DNA of 64,000 bases, from positions 5,952,001 to 6,016,000 of the forward strand of contig NZ_CP108002.1 of the NCBI RefSeq assembly GCF_041435055.1. Reading direction: 5' to 3'. The DNA comes from Streptomyces sp. NBC_00341 (GTDB taxonomy: Bacteria; Actinomycetota; Actinomycetes; Streptomycetales; Streptomycetaceae). Position 1 is the stretch's first letter; every line of letters begins with the position of its first letter. Shown here piece by piece: positions 24,914-33,839 of this stretch. The position numbers and the translations under genes were made by a program. Under the pieces are notes generated by a model. It made no database searches. It saw nothing but the letters and a program-made list of their open reading frames with translations, and was not told the DNA's origin.

Positions 24914-26059
24914 CTATCCGGCCATTGTGTCGTGCGCCGTGCCGGCCCCGGAGGTGCGCACCCCCTCAGTGTGCCCACCCGCTCCACAGGAACAGTCGAG
25001 GTGCGCCCGGATCCGCTCCGACCGCCAGTCCAACAGCGGCAGCGCGGCTTCCCACCGGGCCCCGGTGCAGGCGGGCAGCTCCCCGTCGAGGAAGGCCAGG
25101 GCGTGGGCGGCGGCCAGACCCGCCACCGCGGTCGCCAGGCCCAGATCGCAGGCCTGCACGGCGGTGCGCCGGCCGGACTGCCACTGAGCCAGCATCCGCG
25201 GCCACTGCGGGTCCCTGTCGCGCCGGTGCAGATCGAGGCATCCCGCGCACGCCGTGCCGCCGGGCAGCACCAGGGGGCCGACGAACCCGGTGGCCTCGAT
25301 CACCCCGGCATAGAGATGCGGTGTGCCCGAGGCGACCCACGGCTCGGCGGTGCGCGGATCGGGGACGTAGGCGGAGAGGCTCTCGCGAGGGGCCACCACG
25401 ATCAGGGACAGGCCCGGCTCGCCGCTCGCGGGCGGGCCCGGCGACTGGGCCGCCCGTGGCGCCGGGCCCGGAGCCGAGCGCCGGACCAGCTGCCGGGCCG
25501 CGCTGTCCCGGCGCTCTCCGGCCGCCGAGGGCGGCAGCCCTCCCGGCGAGACGTCGCACGGCTCGACGCTGCCGCCGTCCAGGACCTCGACGTGGCCCAC
25601 CCCGGATCCGGAGAGCACCGCGGCGAGGGCCGCACCGACCCGGCCCGCTCCCCGTACCTGGACGCGCATGGAGCGGCGGGCGGCCAGCCGGCGCATCCCG
25701 CCGCCGGGCTCGGGATGCACGACGGAGAGGGATGCGAGGTCGGGCCGGTGACGCTCCATGGCGTCCGCCCGTTTCCGTAACGCATCGGTTTCCGGCCCGC
25801 CGGCCCGTACGTCGTCGATGAGCCCCGCGTCCAGCAACCGGACGACCAGGGTGTCCACTTGGCGTTCGGTGAGATCCAGCGATCTGGCCTCCTCGCGCAA
25901 CAGCGGCATCCCGCGTGTTCCGTCGAGGAGCTCCAGGAAACAGCCCGTCGCCATGTCCATCGGGCCGACCTTCACCGCATGCGCGGGTGTCACACCGAAT
26001 TGGACGGTGCCGTTGCCGCGCCATGCGCGGCGCAGTGCGGGTTTCAACATCGGATGCAC
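24914..26059 (-). CDS. ThiF/E1-like protein
   Basis: A 381-residue protein with the Rossmann fold of E1/ThiF/MoeB adenylating enzymes. The nucleotide loop is VRGAGRVGAALA, followed by HVEVLDGGSVEPCDVSPGGL. The Asn and RQ adenylation signatures of active E1 enzymes are not obvious. ACAGCLDLHRRDRDP and a C-terminal CSCG resemble the zinc-binding cysteines of TOMM-type ThiF proteins. The N-terminal 120 residues form a separate winged-helix-like segment (FLELLDGTRG, LTERQVDTLVVRLLDAGLI). The GTG at 26059 is chosen because GGGGGAAG precedes it; the ATG three codons later is an alternative. No ubiquitin-like or RiPP precursor is adjacent, so its substrate is unknown. Confidence 0.7.
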   Translation of the reverse strand: MHPMLKPALRRAWRGNGTVQFGVTPAHAVKVGPMDMATGCFLELLDGTRGMPLLREEARSLDLTERQVDTLVVRLLDAGLIDDVRAGGPETDALRKRADAMERHRPDLASLSVVHPEPGGGMRRLAARRSMRVQVRGAGRVGAALAAVLSGSGVGHVEVLDGGSVEPCDVSPGGLPPSAAGERRDSAARQLVRRSAPGPAPRAAQSPGPPASGEPGLSLIVVAPRESLSAYVPDPRTAEPWVASGTPHLYAGVIEATGFVGPLVLPGGTACAGCLDLHRRDRDPQWPRMLAQWQSGRRTAVQACDLGLATAVAGLAAAHALAFLDGELPACTGARWEAALPLLDWRSERIRAHLDCSCGAGGHTEGVRTSGAGTAHDTMAG

Positions 26060-26246
26060 GGCTTCCCCCGGTCTGTGTGTCTGCGTGAGATCCATTGCCA
26101 GAATGCAGCGCGCCGCCAAAGCGGGTGGAAAGTTATCCACAGGCAGGGGGTATTAGTCGTTCAAATGGTGCACGCTGTGTGGCGGATCATGTGTGAACCG
26201 TTCAGGAGACGGGACTTCCCCCACCGGCAACGGGTAACGTCGTGCC

Positions 26247-26870
26247 GTGCCCGCCGACCCGTCACCCGGCCTCGCCGGGGAGACCCCCGCGCGCAGCGCC
26301 GGAATCCAGCAGCGCAGCGCGGCAGACCATCCGCCCCGCGGCTCGACGACGAGCGCGGTCGAGGTCCGCCGGAGCTCCCGCCGCAGCAGAACGGTCTCCG
26401 CGTACCGGGAGGGCGACCGCACGATCGTGCTGATCCCCGCCCGGATGTCCGAGGCCGAGGAGCGGCGCTGGGTGAGCGTGATGCTCGACAAGCTGGCCGC
26501 CCAGGAGAGCAGACGCATTCCCGGTGACAGCGAGCTCGCCGAGCGGGCGGAGCGGCTGTCCGCGCAGTATTTCGACGGCCGGGCCAGACCCGTCTCGGTC
26601 CGGTGGGTGACCAACCAGAACACCAGGTGGGGGTCCTGCACCCCGGCCGAGGGCAGCATCCGCCTGTCACACCGGCTGCAGGGCATGCCGGAGTACGTCG
26701 TCGACTACGTGCTCGTCCACGAACTGGCCCATCTCCTGGTGCCCGGACATGGTCCGCGGTTCTGGCGGCTCCTGGACGCCTACCCCCGTACCGAGCGGGC
26801 GCGCGGCTATCTCGAAGGGGTGGTGGCGGCCGACCGGCTGCCGCATCTGCCCGCCGCACGGGGCGAGTGA
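26247..26870 (+). CDS. YgjP-like (DUF45/WLM-clan) metallopeptidase
   Basis: A 207-residue protein with the zinc-protease motif HELAHLLVPGHGPRFW (about 157-172), giving HExxH plus a downstream His ligand, preceded by NQNTRWGSCT. This is the YgjP/SprT-like M48-related pattern. Members are intracellular metalloproteases or DNA-associated peptidases, and the true substrate is unknown. The first 45 residues are Arg/Ser-rich and probably disordered. TAACGT at 26235-26240 lies six bases before the GTG, indicating a leaderless message. It diverges from the ThiF-like gene and lies upstream of the TerD/AIM24 operon. Confidence 0.82.
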   Translation: MPADPSPGLAGETPARSAGIQQRSAADHPPRGSTTSAVEVRRSSRRSRTVSAYREGDRTIVLIPARMSEAEERRWVSVMLDKLAAQESRRIPGDSELAERAERLSAQYFDGRARPVSVRWVTNQNTRWGSCTPAEGSIRLSHRLQGMPEYVVDYVLVHELAHLLVPGHGPRFWRLLDAYPRTERARGYLEGVVAADRLPHLPAARGE

Positions 26871-26977
26871 CATTCGCTGATTCTGTACCGGGTCTGTACC
26901 GGCTTGGCCCGCGGCGGGACTTTGCGGTTAGCCTGACGCGACGCATTCAGGATCCGGATGGGGGACGGTCGTTACGC

Positions 26978-28612
26978 ATGGCCAGGGAATTCCAACGCGG
27001 CCACAAGGCCAAGATCAGCGATCTCACACCGGGGACGGACCTGTACGTAGGTGTGCAGATCGCCGGCCCGGGACTGACCTTTGACATCAGCTGCTTCGGC
27101 CTCGATGCCAATGAGCAGCTCTCCGACGACCGGTATTTCATCTTCTTCAATCAGCCGAAATCGCCCGAGGAGTCCATTCAGCTCCTGGGCGCCCAGGCCG
27201 GTGACACCGAGTCGTTCCGCGTGACTCTGGACCGCGTTCCGGCGAGCATCCACAAACTGTCGTTCACCGCCACGCTGGACGGCGCCGGACAGATGGCGCA
27301 GGTCGGCCCCGGGTACATCCGGATCGTCGCGGGTGGCGAGGAAGTCGTCAGGTACGCCTTCACCGGCTCCGAGTTCACCACCGAACGCGCGGTGATGCTG
27401 GGTGACTTCTACCTCAAGGACGTCTGGCGGTTCGCCGCTGTCGGTCAGGGTTTCGACGGCGGTCTCGACGCGCTGCTGAAGAACTTCGGAGGCGAGGTCG
27501 CGGAGGAGGAGCCCGCGGCTCCGCAGCCGCAGTCCGCCGCCCCGTCCTTCGCCCCGCCCGCCCAGGCTTCGGCGCCCCCTCCGGCGTTCGGTGCCCCGGC
27601 CGCACCACAGGCCCCACAGCCCGCACCGTCCTTCGGTGCACCGGCCGTGCCCGCGCCCGCGCCCACTCCGCAGCAGCAGATGCACGCCGCGCCCACCATC
27701 GTGGCGCCGCTGGCCCCGCAGGGCGGCAGCGTGCCTCCGCCGCCCCCGCCCCCGCCCGCTCCGTACGGGCAGCCGGGGCAGCCGCCCCAGCAGCCGCAGT
27801 TCGGGCAGGTCCCGGGGCAGGCTCCCGCCCCGTACGGCCAGCCGGCTCCGGCCCCGTACGGGCAGCAGGCTCCCGCTCCGTACGGGCAGCAGCCTCCCGG
27901 TATGCAGGGCGGCATGCCCCAGGGCGTGCCGCAAGGGGTGCCGCAGACCGGGGCGGGGCTCCTGGCCGCGCTCCAGCCGTACAAAGAGACGGCCACCGGC
28001 CAGCGCTGGACCTCGCAGAACCAGCAGCTCATGCGGGTCGACCTCACCAACGGTGGCGGGGGAGTGCTGGCCAGGCAGGGCAGCATGGTGATGTATCAGG
28101 GCAAGGTCGACTTCGGCTACAAGGGCGCCGGTTTCGCCGGCCGGATCGTCGGCAACGCCACCGGCCAGGAGATGCAGCTGATGCGCTGTACCGGCCGGGG
28201 GCAGGTCTTCCTCGCCGAGGAGGGCTCCCATCTGCACGCCGTCGAACTCCAGGGCGACGGCATCTGCGTCTCCTCGGAGAACGTCCTCGCCTTCGACGAG
28301 TCGCTTCAGTACGAGGTCCGCAGGATCGAGGGCCACGGCATTCCCGGAGGCGCCCTGTTCACCATGCAGTTCCAGGGCACCGGCACCGTCGTCGTCAAGA
28401 CCCACGGTGTGCCGGTCGTCCTGCCGGTCACCCCGACCACCTTCGCCGACTGCAACGCCGTCGTCGCGTGGTCGTCGGCGTCCCAGGTGATCGTCTCCAG
28501 CCAGGTCCGGCTGCGCCGCAACGCCTACCCCGGACACAGCGGAGAGACCGTGAACCTCCAGTTCCGGGGCGCACCCGGCAACTTCATCGTCGTCCAGCCC
28601 TACGAGGTCTGA
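26978..28612 (+). CDS. TerD-domain / AIM24-domain fusion protein
   Basis: A 544-residue two-domain protein. Residues 1 to about 175 form a TerD (tellurium-resistance, Ca2+-binding beta-sandwich) domain, with ISCFGLDANEQLSDDRYFIF and YAFTGSEFTTERAVMLGDFY. A long Pro/Ala/Gln linker (about 180-330) includes an uninterrupted proline run and repeated APYGQ units. Residues about 330-544 form an AIM24 domain (ETATGQRWTSQNQQLMRVDL, AFDESLQYEVRRI). TerD proteins sense or buffer Ca2+ and stress. AIM24 domains occur in mitochondrial and bacterial membrane-associated proteins of poorly defined role. First gene of a three-gene AIM24 operon. A TAGCCT element lies upstream near 26934. Confidence 0.88.
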   Translation: MAREFQRGHKAKISDLTPGTDLYVGVQIAGPGLTFDISCFGLDANEQLSDDRYFIFFNQPKSPEESIQLLGAQAGDTESFRVTLDRVPASIHKLSFTATLDGAGQMAQVGPGYIRIVAGGEEVVRYAFTGSEFTTERAVMLGDFYLKDVWRFAAVGQGFDGGLDALLKNFGGEVAEEEPAAPQPQSAAPSFAPPAQASAPPPAFGAPAAPQAPQPAPSFGAPAVPAPAPTPQQQMHAAPTIVAPLAPQGGSVPPPPPPPPAPYGQPGQPPQQPQFGQVPGQAPAPYGQPAPAPYGQQAPAPYGQQPPGMQGGMPQGVPQGVPQTGAGLLAALQPYKETATGQRWTSQNQQLMRVDLTNGGGGVLARQGSMVMYQGKVDFGYKGAGFAGRIVGNATGQEMQLMRCTGRGQVFLAEEGSHLHAVELQGDGICVSSENVLAFDESLQYEVRRIEGHGIPGGALFTMQFQGTGTVVVKTHGVPVVLPVTPTTFADCNAVVAWSSASQVIVSSQVRLRRNAYPGHSGETVNLQFRGAPGNFIVVQPYEV

Positions 28613-28623
28613 GGGAGCCCGTC

Positions 28624-29304
28624 ATGAATCAGCAACTCGCGGGCTACGCCCCGACCCCCGTCACGGCCCGGATGGAGAACCACGGCCATTCGATGCTGAA
28701 GGTGGCCATGGCCACCGGCCAGGACCTGTACGCGCGCACCGGCTCGATGGTGGCGTACGAGGGCTTCATCCAGTACGAGCCCAACCCGCCCGCCGTCCGC
28801 CAGATGGCCTCGCAGTGGATCACCGGCGAGGGCGCGCCCGTGATGAAGTGCTCCGGTGACGGGCTGCTCTACCTCGCGGACTACGGCGCGGACGTGGTCG
28901 TCATCAATCTCAACAACGACTCCCTCTCGGTCAACGGCACCAATCTCCTCGCCTTCGACGCCCATCTCACCTGGGGTGTCGAACGCGTCAAGGGCCTTGC
29001 CAAGTTCGCGGGGCAGGGACTGTGGAACGTCTGCGTCTCCGGCACCGGATGGGTCGCCATCACCTCCCGCGGCACGCCGATCGTCGTCGACTGCGGTCGC
29101 GGCGAGGACGAGACGTACGTCGACCCGGACGCCCTGGTGGCGTGGTCCCCGAACCTCAAGGTGAAGGGCAAGCGCAGCTTCAAGGCCTCGTCGCTCATCG
29201 GGCGGGGCAGCGGAGAGGCGTTCCAGATGGCTTTCTCCGGCGAGGGGATCGTCGTCGTCCAGCCGAGCGAGGACAGTACCGACCGCCTTCGGGTCCGGAA
29301 CTGA
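28624..29304 (+). CDS. AIM24-family protein
   Basis: A 226-residue single-domain AIM24 protein of the beta-prism-like fold. Typical patterns are MLKVAMATGQDLYARTGSMV, MKCSGDGLLYLADYGADVVV, LLAFDAHLTWGVERV and FQMAFSGEGIVVVQPSE. There is no signal peptide or membrane segment. The ATG lies 11 bases after the stop codon of the TerD-AIM24 gene, with GAGGGAG eight bases upstream, so the two are translationally close. It shares the C-terminal FSGEGxVVVQPSE motif with both neighbours, indicating that the three arose by duplication. Biochemical function is unknown. Confidence 0.88.
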   Translation: MNQQLAGYAPTPVTARMENHGHSMLKVAMATGQDLYARTGSMVAYEGFIQYEPNPPAVRQMASQWITGEGAPVMKCSGDGLLYLADYGADVVVINLNNDSLSVNGTNLLAFDAHLTWGVERVKGLAKFAGQGLWNVCVSGTGWVAITSRGTPIVVDCGRGEDETYVDPDALVAWSPNLKVKGKRSFKASSLIGRGSGEAFQMAFSGEGIVVVQPSEDSTDRLRVRN

Positions 29305-29323
29305 CGGGGAGGGAGAACACACC

Positions 29324-30079
29324 ATGCAGAGTCCGCTCTTCAGCTACACGGAACAGCAGTCCCAGGACCGGTACGCGGTGCAGAACCCGCAGCTCCTGCG
29401 CGTCTCGCTGACCGGCCACGACGACGTCCTCGCCCGCAAGGGCGCCATGGTCGCCTACCAGGGACTGATGGAGTTCGACGGCGAGTACCAGTCGCACGGA
29501 CAGCGCCGGGCCCGCGCGAGCACCGGCGAGGGCCTCGACCTGATGCGGTGCTCGGGTCAGGGCACCGTCTACCTCGCCAACCTGGCGCAGTACGTCCACG
29601 TGGTGGATGTCGACCGCGACGGCATGACGGTGGACAGCGCCTATGTCCTGGCGCTCGACTCGTCACTCCACACCGAGGTCATCGCGGTGGACAGCCAGTA
29701 CGGCATCTCGGGCACCGGCAAGTACCAGCTCAACATCTCGGGCAGCGGCAAGGTCGCCCTGATGACCTCCGGCCAGCCCCTGATGATGCAGGTCACGCCC
29801 GACAAGTACGTCAACGCGGACGCGGACGCCGTCGTCGCCTGGTCCAGCTCACTGCGGGTGCAGATGCAGGCCCAGACGCACTCCTCCGGCGTCATGCGCC
29901 GACGCGGCAACACCGGAGAGGGCTGGGAGCTCAGCTTCCTCGGGCAGGGCTTCGCCCTGGTCCAGCCGAGCGAGGTGCTGCCGCCGCAGAGCGCCCAGAT
30001 CGGCCAGGGGCTGGCTGCCCAGTACGGCATGGGCCAGCAGGGCGTCCACGCCCAGAACCAGAACAACGCCTGGAACTGA
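29324..30079 (+). CDS. AIM24-family protein
   Basis: A 251-residue AIM24 protein and third gene of the operon. The ATG at 29324 follows GGGGAGGGAG, 19 bases after the previous stop. Landmarks are YAVQNPQLLRVSLTGHDDVL, DLMRCSGQGTVYLANLAQYV, YVLALDSSLHTEVIAV and LGQGFALVQPSEVLPPQ. A Gln/Asn-rich, probably flexible tail (about 225-251) follows the domain. The domain resembles the AIM24 part of the TerD fusion more than the middle gene. A strong terminator closes the operon 20 bases downstream. Possibly the three AIM24 units assemble together; this is inference from tandem order. Confidence 0.88.
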   Translation: MQSPLFSYTEQQSQDRYAVQNPQLLRVSLTGHDDVLARKGAMVAYQGLMEFDGEYQSHGQRRARASTGEGLDLMRCSGQGTVYLANLAQYVHVVDVDRDGMTVDSAYVLALDSSLHTEVIAVDSQYGISGTGKYQLNISGSGKVALMTSGQPLMMQVTPDKYVNADADAVVAWSSSLRVQMQAQTHSSGVMRRRGNTGEGWELSFLGQGFALVQPSEVLPPQSAQIGQGLAAQYGMGQQGVHAQNQNNAWN

Positions 30080-30098
30080 ACCGCGCCAGGTGCGATCG

Positions 30099-30132
30099 GT
30101 AAGGGGCGGCCTCTTTGGAGGCCGCCCCTTAC
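30099..30132 (+). terminator. Strong hairpin terminator of the AIM24 operon
   Basis: GTAAGGGGCGGCCTC (30099-30113) pairs perfectly with its complement at 30118-30132 around a TTTG loop, a 15-bp stem, 19 bases past the last AIM24 stop. There is no T-run, as is usual for Streptomyces. It may serve both this operon and the convergent Nudix gene. Confidence 0.88.
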
Positions 30133-30186
30133 CCGTGCTGCCGGTCCGCCCCGTGCTGTCGCCCTACCCGTGCTGTCGTCGCTCCG

Positions 30187-30738
30187 CTATCGGACGACGC
30201 CGTCCAGCGCTGCCCGCGTACGTTCCACCAGACGCACCACCGAGGAGTCGGCGACCTCGGAGACCTCGTCGTAGGTGAACCAGCGCAGGTCCAGCGATTC
30301 GTCGCTGATCCGCTCCGTGGCACCCGAGGGTGCCAGCGCCGCGTACTGGACATCGAGGTGCCAGTTGCAGGGCGCCGGGATCGGGTGCCGGTCCAGGGTG
30401 ACCGGGCCGCCCGCCAGCAGCGTCAGACCGGTGATGCCGGACTCCTCCGCGGCCTCTCGCAGCGCCGCACCGGCCAGCGAGGCGTCCCCCGGCTCGCAGT
30501 GACCGCCCATCTGCAGCCACATCCGCAGCTTCCGGTGCAGGGTGAGCAGCACCTTGCCGCCCTCGGGGTCCACGACCAGCGCGCTGGCCGTCAGGTGCCC
30601 GGCTCCGCAGGCCTTCCACATGCCGTCGGCATGCTGCGCCAGATGGTCCAGGTAGGCCAGGCGCAGCTCCTCCTGGACGGCATCCGCCCCGCCCCCGTAG
30701 TTCTCCAGTACGAGAACGGCGTCGTCGTGCAGGCTCAC
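30187..30738 (-). CDS. Nudix hydrolase
   Basis: A 183-residue Nudix protein. The Nudix box is MGGHCEPGDASLAGAALREA followed by AEESGI (from about residue 75), which positions the metal-binding glutamates; the first box acid is Asp rather than Glu. Nudix enzymes hydrolyse nucleoside diphosphates linked to another moiety; the substrate here is not predictable. The GTG start (30738) overlaps the stop of the upstream metalloprotease gene by four bases (GTGA), so the two are translationally coupled on the minus strand. Confidence 0.85.
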   Translation of the reverse strand: MSLHDDAVLVLENYGGGADAVQEELRLAYLDHLAQHADGMWKACGAGHLTASALVVDPEGGKVLLTLHRKLRMWLQMGGHCEPGDASLAGAALREAAEESGITGLTLLAGGPVTLDRHPIPAPCNWHLDVQYAALAPSGATERISDESLDLRWFTYDEVSEVADSSVVRLVERTRAALDGVVR

Positions 30739-32270
30739 TTTTCGGTGTCGTCCTTGCCGTCGCCGGGGGTGTCGTCGCTGTCCTTGGCGTCGCTGTCCTT
30801 GGCTTCGCCGTCCTTGGTGTCGCCGTCCGCAGCGCTGTCGTCCTTGCCTTCGGCGTTCTCGGGGCTCGGCCCGTCCTCGCCGTCGGTGCCGGTGGCGGGC
30901 TTCTGCGGCCCGTTCGCGGCCTCGCCGAGCATCTTGTCCAGCTCGGAGAAGTCCAGCTGCTCGTGGTGCACGAAGCCGTCCGGATCGTCCAGGTCGTGGG
31001 CGGTCGGCAGCATGTCGGGGTGCTCCCACAGCGCGTCGCGTCCGTCGAGCCCCCGGGCGTCCGTGAGCGAGGCCCACAGGCGCGAGGCGTCACGCAGCCG
31101 CCTCGGACGCAGCTGCAGGCCGATCAGCGTGGCGAAGGTCTGCTCGGCGGGACCGCCGGAGGCGCGCCGCCTGCGCATCGTCTCGCGGAGCGCGTCCGCC
31201 GAGGTCAGCCGGGACTTCGCGGCCTCGTGAACCACCGCGTCCACCCAGCCCTCGACCAGCGCGAGGGCCGTCTCCAGGCGGGCCAGGGAGGCCTTCTGCT
31301 CCGGGGTGTCCTCCGGCTGGAACATGCCCTGCTGAAGGGCTTCCTGCAGCTGCTCGGGCTGCGACGGGTCGAACTGGCCGACCACGTCCTCCAGCTTGCT
31401 GGTGTCGACCTTGATGCCGCGCGCGTATCCCTCCACGGCGCCGAACAGATGCGAGCGCAGCCACGGCACGTGGGCGAAGAGCCGCTGGTGAGCGGCCTCG
31501 CGCAGCGCCAGGTACAGCCGCACCTCGTCCTGCGGCACGCTCAGGTCCTTGCCGAACCGCTCGACGTTCAGCGGCAGCAGCGCGGCCTTGCCGGCCGGGC
31601 CCAGCGGCAGCCCGATGTCGGTCGAGCCGACCACCTCGCCCGCGAGCACCCCGACGGCCTGTCCGATCTGCTGGCCGAACATCGCGCCGCCCATCGACCG
31701 CATCATGCCGATCAGCGGGCCCGCCATCGCCTGCATCTCCTCGGGCAGCACATCGCCCATGGCGAGGCCGACACGCTCGGCCACCGGGTCGACGAGCTTC
31801 TGCCAGGCGGGGAGGGACGCCTCGACCCACTCCGCACGGCTCCACGCCACGGTGGAGACGGAGCCGGAGGGCAGCGACGTCGCACCGTCCAGCCAGAGGT
31901 CCGCCAGCCGCAGCGCCTCATCGACCGAAGCACGCTCGGACGGGCCGACGCTCGCGTCCTTGGTGCCGTCCGCGTTGCCCTGCGAGACGGTCTGGCGGGC
32001 GATCTGCTTGGCCATGTCCCAGTTCACGGGACCGCCCTCGTAGCTCAGCATCTGGCCGAGCTGCTGGAAGGCGGCGCCCAAGTCGTTCGGGTTCATCGAA
32101 CCGAACATCGCGGCGAAGGGGTTGTCACCGCCCGCGCCGGGGCCGAAGCCGAGCGGGTTCGCCGGACCGCCCGAACCCTGCCCACCTCCGGTGGGGTCCT
32201 TCTTCTTGCCATGGTCGCCGTCGTCCGGCTCCTCCGGCGGAAGGCCGAATCCGAATGGGGTGTCACTCAC
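30735..32270 (-). CDS. DUF2342-type putative zinc metalloprotease
   Basis: A 511-residue soluble protein of the actinobacterial DUF2342 / F420-biosynthesis-associated hydrolase family. A helical core includes GQQIGQAVGVLAGEVVGSTD and the metal-binding-like helix LREAAHQRLFAHVPWL (about 255-270), where the Glu-x2-His arrangement suggests a zinc-peptidase remnant. VHEAAKSRLT near residue 365 resembles a second ligand. The N-terminal 60 residues are Gly/Pro-rich. The C-terminal 60 residues are a charged repeat of DGDTKDG/AKDSDD units and probably disordered. It is divergent from the epimerase-like gene at 32461 and coupled to the Nudix gene. A proteolytic function is inferred from family naming only. 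Confidence 0.7.
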   Translation of the reverse strand: MSDTPFGFGLPPEEPDDGDHGKKKDPTGGGQGSGGPANPLGFGPGAGGDNPFAAMFGSMNPNDLGAAFQQLGQMLSYEGGPVNWDMAKQIARQTVSQGNADGTKDASVGPSERASVDEALRLADLWLDGATSLPSGSVSTVAWSRAEWVEASLPAWQKLVDPVAERVGLAMGDVLPEEMQAMAGPLIGMMRSMGGAMFGQQIGQAVGVLAGEVVGSTDIGLPLGPAGKAALLPLNVERFGKDLSVPQDEVRLYLALREAAHQRLFAHVPWLRSHLFGAVEGYARGIKVDTSKLEDVVGQFDPSQPEQLQEALQQGMFQPEDTPEQKASLARLETALALVEGWVDAVVHEAAKSRLTSADALRETMRRRRASGGPAEQTFATLIGLQLRPRRLRDASRLWASLTDARGLDGRDALWEHPDMLPTAHDLDDPDGFVHHEQLDFSELDKMLGEAANGPQKPATGTDGEDGPSPENAEGKDDSAADGDTKDGEAKDSDAKDSDDTPGDGKDDTEK

Positions 32271-32460
32271 GGGTTTCCTCGGCTCGTAGGGCCGCCGGAG
32301 GGAACCGACGGCGACTGCCCGACATCACCATCCAGCGTAGACACCAAGTCCGCTCAGGGCCTCAGTGCTCCGCCGGCTCCCGGCCTGCGGCAGGATGGAC
32401 GCCACCTGGTACGTACGCGTCATTCGGGTACGTACTGAAGACAACCGCTGGAGACGCCCG

Positions 32461-33729
32461 GTGAGTTCCCCAGATCCGCAGGTTCGCGCAGCGCGAAACC
32501 TGGCCGACCCGCCGCCCGAGAACAAGTCGCAGAAGAAGTCGCAGAACGAGTCACAGAACGAGCCGAAGGACAAGCCGCAGGGCACGGCCGACAGCACGGC
32601 CGAGAACAAGACCTCCGAGAACAGCGCCACCGAGCCCACGGCCGCGGACAAGGCCGTCCGGAGCCGTTCCAGGAGCCGTGGGCCCGTCGTGGCCATCACC
32701 GGAGCCGCCACGGGTGTCGGCGAGCTGCTCGCGGCCCGGCTCGCGGCCTCGGAGGAGATCAAGCAGGTCATCGCCATCGACGAGCGTCGCGGAGAGGTCT
32801 CTGAGGCGACCTGGCACATCCTCGACGTCCGCGACCCCGCCATCGCGGAGAAGCTCCGGGGCGCGGACGTCGTGGTGCACCTGGCGCTCGATCTCGACCT
32901 GGAGACCGACCCCGCCGCCCGCACCGCCTACAACGTGCGCGGCACCCAGACCGTGCTGACCGCCGCCGCGGCCGTCGGCGTCCACCGGGTCGTGCTGTGC
33001 ACCTCCGCGATGGTCTACGGCGCGCTGCCCGACAACGACATCCCGCTGGCCGAGGACGCCGAGCTGCGGGCCACCGCGGAGGCGACCGGCGTCGGGGACC
33101 TGCTGGAGATCGAACGGCTCGGCCGCCGCGCGCCACGCGCCCACCCCGGGCTCCACGTCACGGTGGTCCGTCCCACGGTGCTCGTCGGCGGCACCGACAC
33201 GGCGCTGACCCGTTACTTTGAGTCACCGCGCCTCCTGGTCGTCGCCGGATCGCACCCCACCTGGCAGTTCTGCCACGTGGACGACCTGGTCACGGCGCTG
33301 GAGTACGCCGCGCTGGAGAAGATCGACGGGGAGTTCGCGGTCGGCTGCGACGGCTGGCTCGAACAGGAGGAGGTCGAGGAGATCAGCGGCGTCCGCCGGA
33401 TGGAGCTTCCCTCCGCCGTCGCGCTCGGCGCCGCCGCCCGGCTGCACCGGATCGGCCTCACCCCGTCCCCGGCGGGCGATCTGGCGTACACGATGCACCC
33501 CTGGGTGGTGAGCGTGAGCCGGCTGCACGACGCGGGCTGGCGCCCGAGCTGGACCAACGAGGAGGTGCTCGCCGCGCTCCTCGAGGAGGTGGAGGGGCGG
33601 CACACCCTCGCCGGGCGCCGGCTCGGCCGCAAGGACGCCACCGCGGCCGGTGCCGCCGGTGCGACCGTGGCACTGCTCGGTACCGCCGCCCTGGTGCGCC
33701 GCGCCCGCAAGGCGCGCCGCCGCATCTAG
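32461..33729 (+). CDS. NAD-dependent epimerase/dehydratase-like SDR protein
   Basis: A 422-residue extended short-chain dehydrogenase. A disordered Lys/Ser/Gln-rich N-terminus (about 75 residues) is followed by the Rossmann motif VVAITGAATGVGELLAARL, LRGADVVVHLALDLD, NVRGTQTVLTAA, CTSAMVYGALPDN (the active-site Tyr region) and VVRPTVLVGG. The catalytic YxxxK is not fully conserved, so it may be a nucleotide-binding rather than an enzymatic protein. The C-terminus holds one hydrophobic segment (GAAGATVALLGTAALV, about 398-413) followed by an Arg-rich tail, suggesting a tail-anchored membrane protein. GTG start with GGAG seven bases upstream. Confidence 0.78.
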   Translation: MSSPDPQVRAARNLADPPPENKSQKKSQNESQNEPKDKPQGTADSTAENKTSENSATEPTAADKAVRSRSRSRGPVVAITGAATGVGELLAARLAASEEIKQVIAIDERRGEVSEATWHILDVRDPAIAEKLRGADVVVHLALDLDLETDPAARTAYNVRGTQTVLTAAAAVGVHRVVLCTSAMVYGALPDNDIPLAEDAELRATAEATGVGDLLEIERLGRRAPRAHPGLHVTVVRPTVLVGGTDTALTRYFESPRLLVVAGSHPTWQFCHVDDLVTALEYAALEKIDGEFAVGCDGWLEQEEVEEISGVRRMELPSAVALGAAARLHRIGLTPSPAGDLAYTMHPWVVSVSRLHDAGWRPSWTNEEVLAALLEEVEGRHTLAGRRLGRKDATAAGAAGATVALLGTAALVRRARKARRRI

Positions 33730-33839
33730 CGCGGCTCCCCGGCCCGCCCCGCGTCTGTAGGAGGCTCCAAGCGCGGCGGCGGCCCCCCAGCGGATTGCGC
33801 TATTCCGTGACGTCGGAGCGGTACGGCACGATGGGCCAT

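Noticed and set aside
23394..26870. RiPP/TOMM biosynthetic cluster based on the ThiF-like protein
   Set aside because: No YcaO, dehydrogenase or precursor peptide is present, and the ThiF-like gene's neighbours are core actinobacterial genes.
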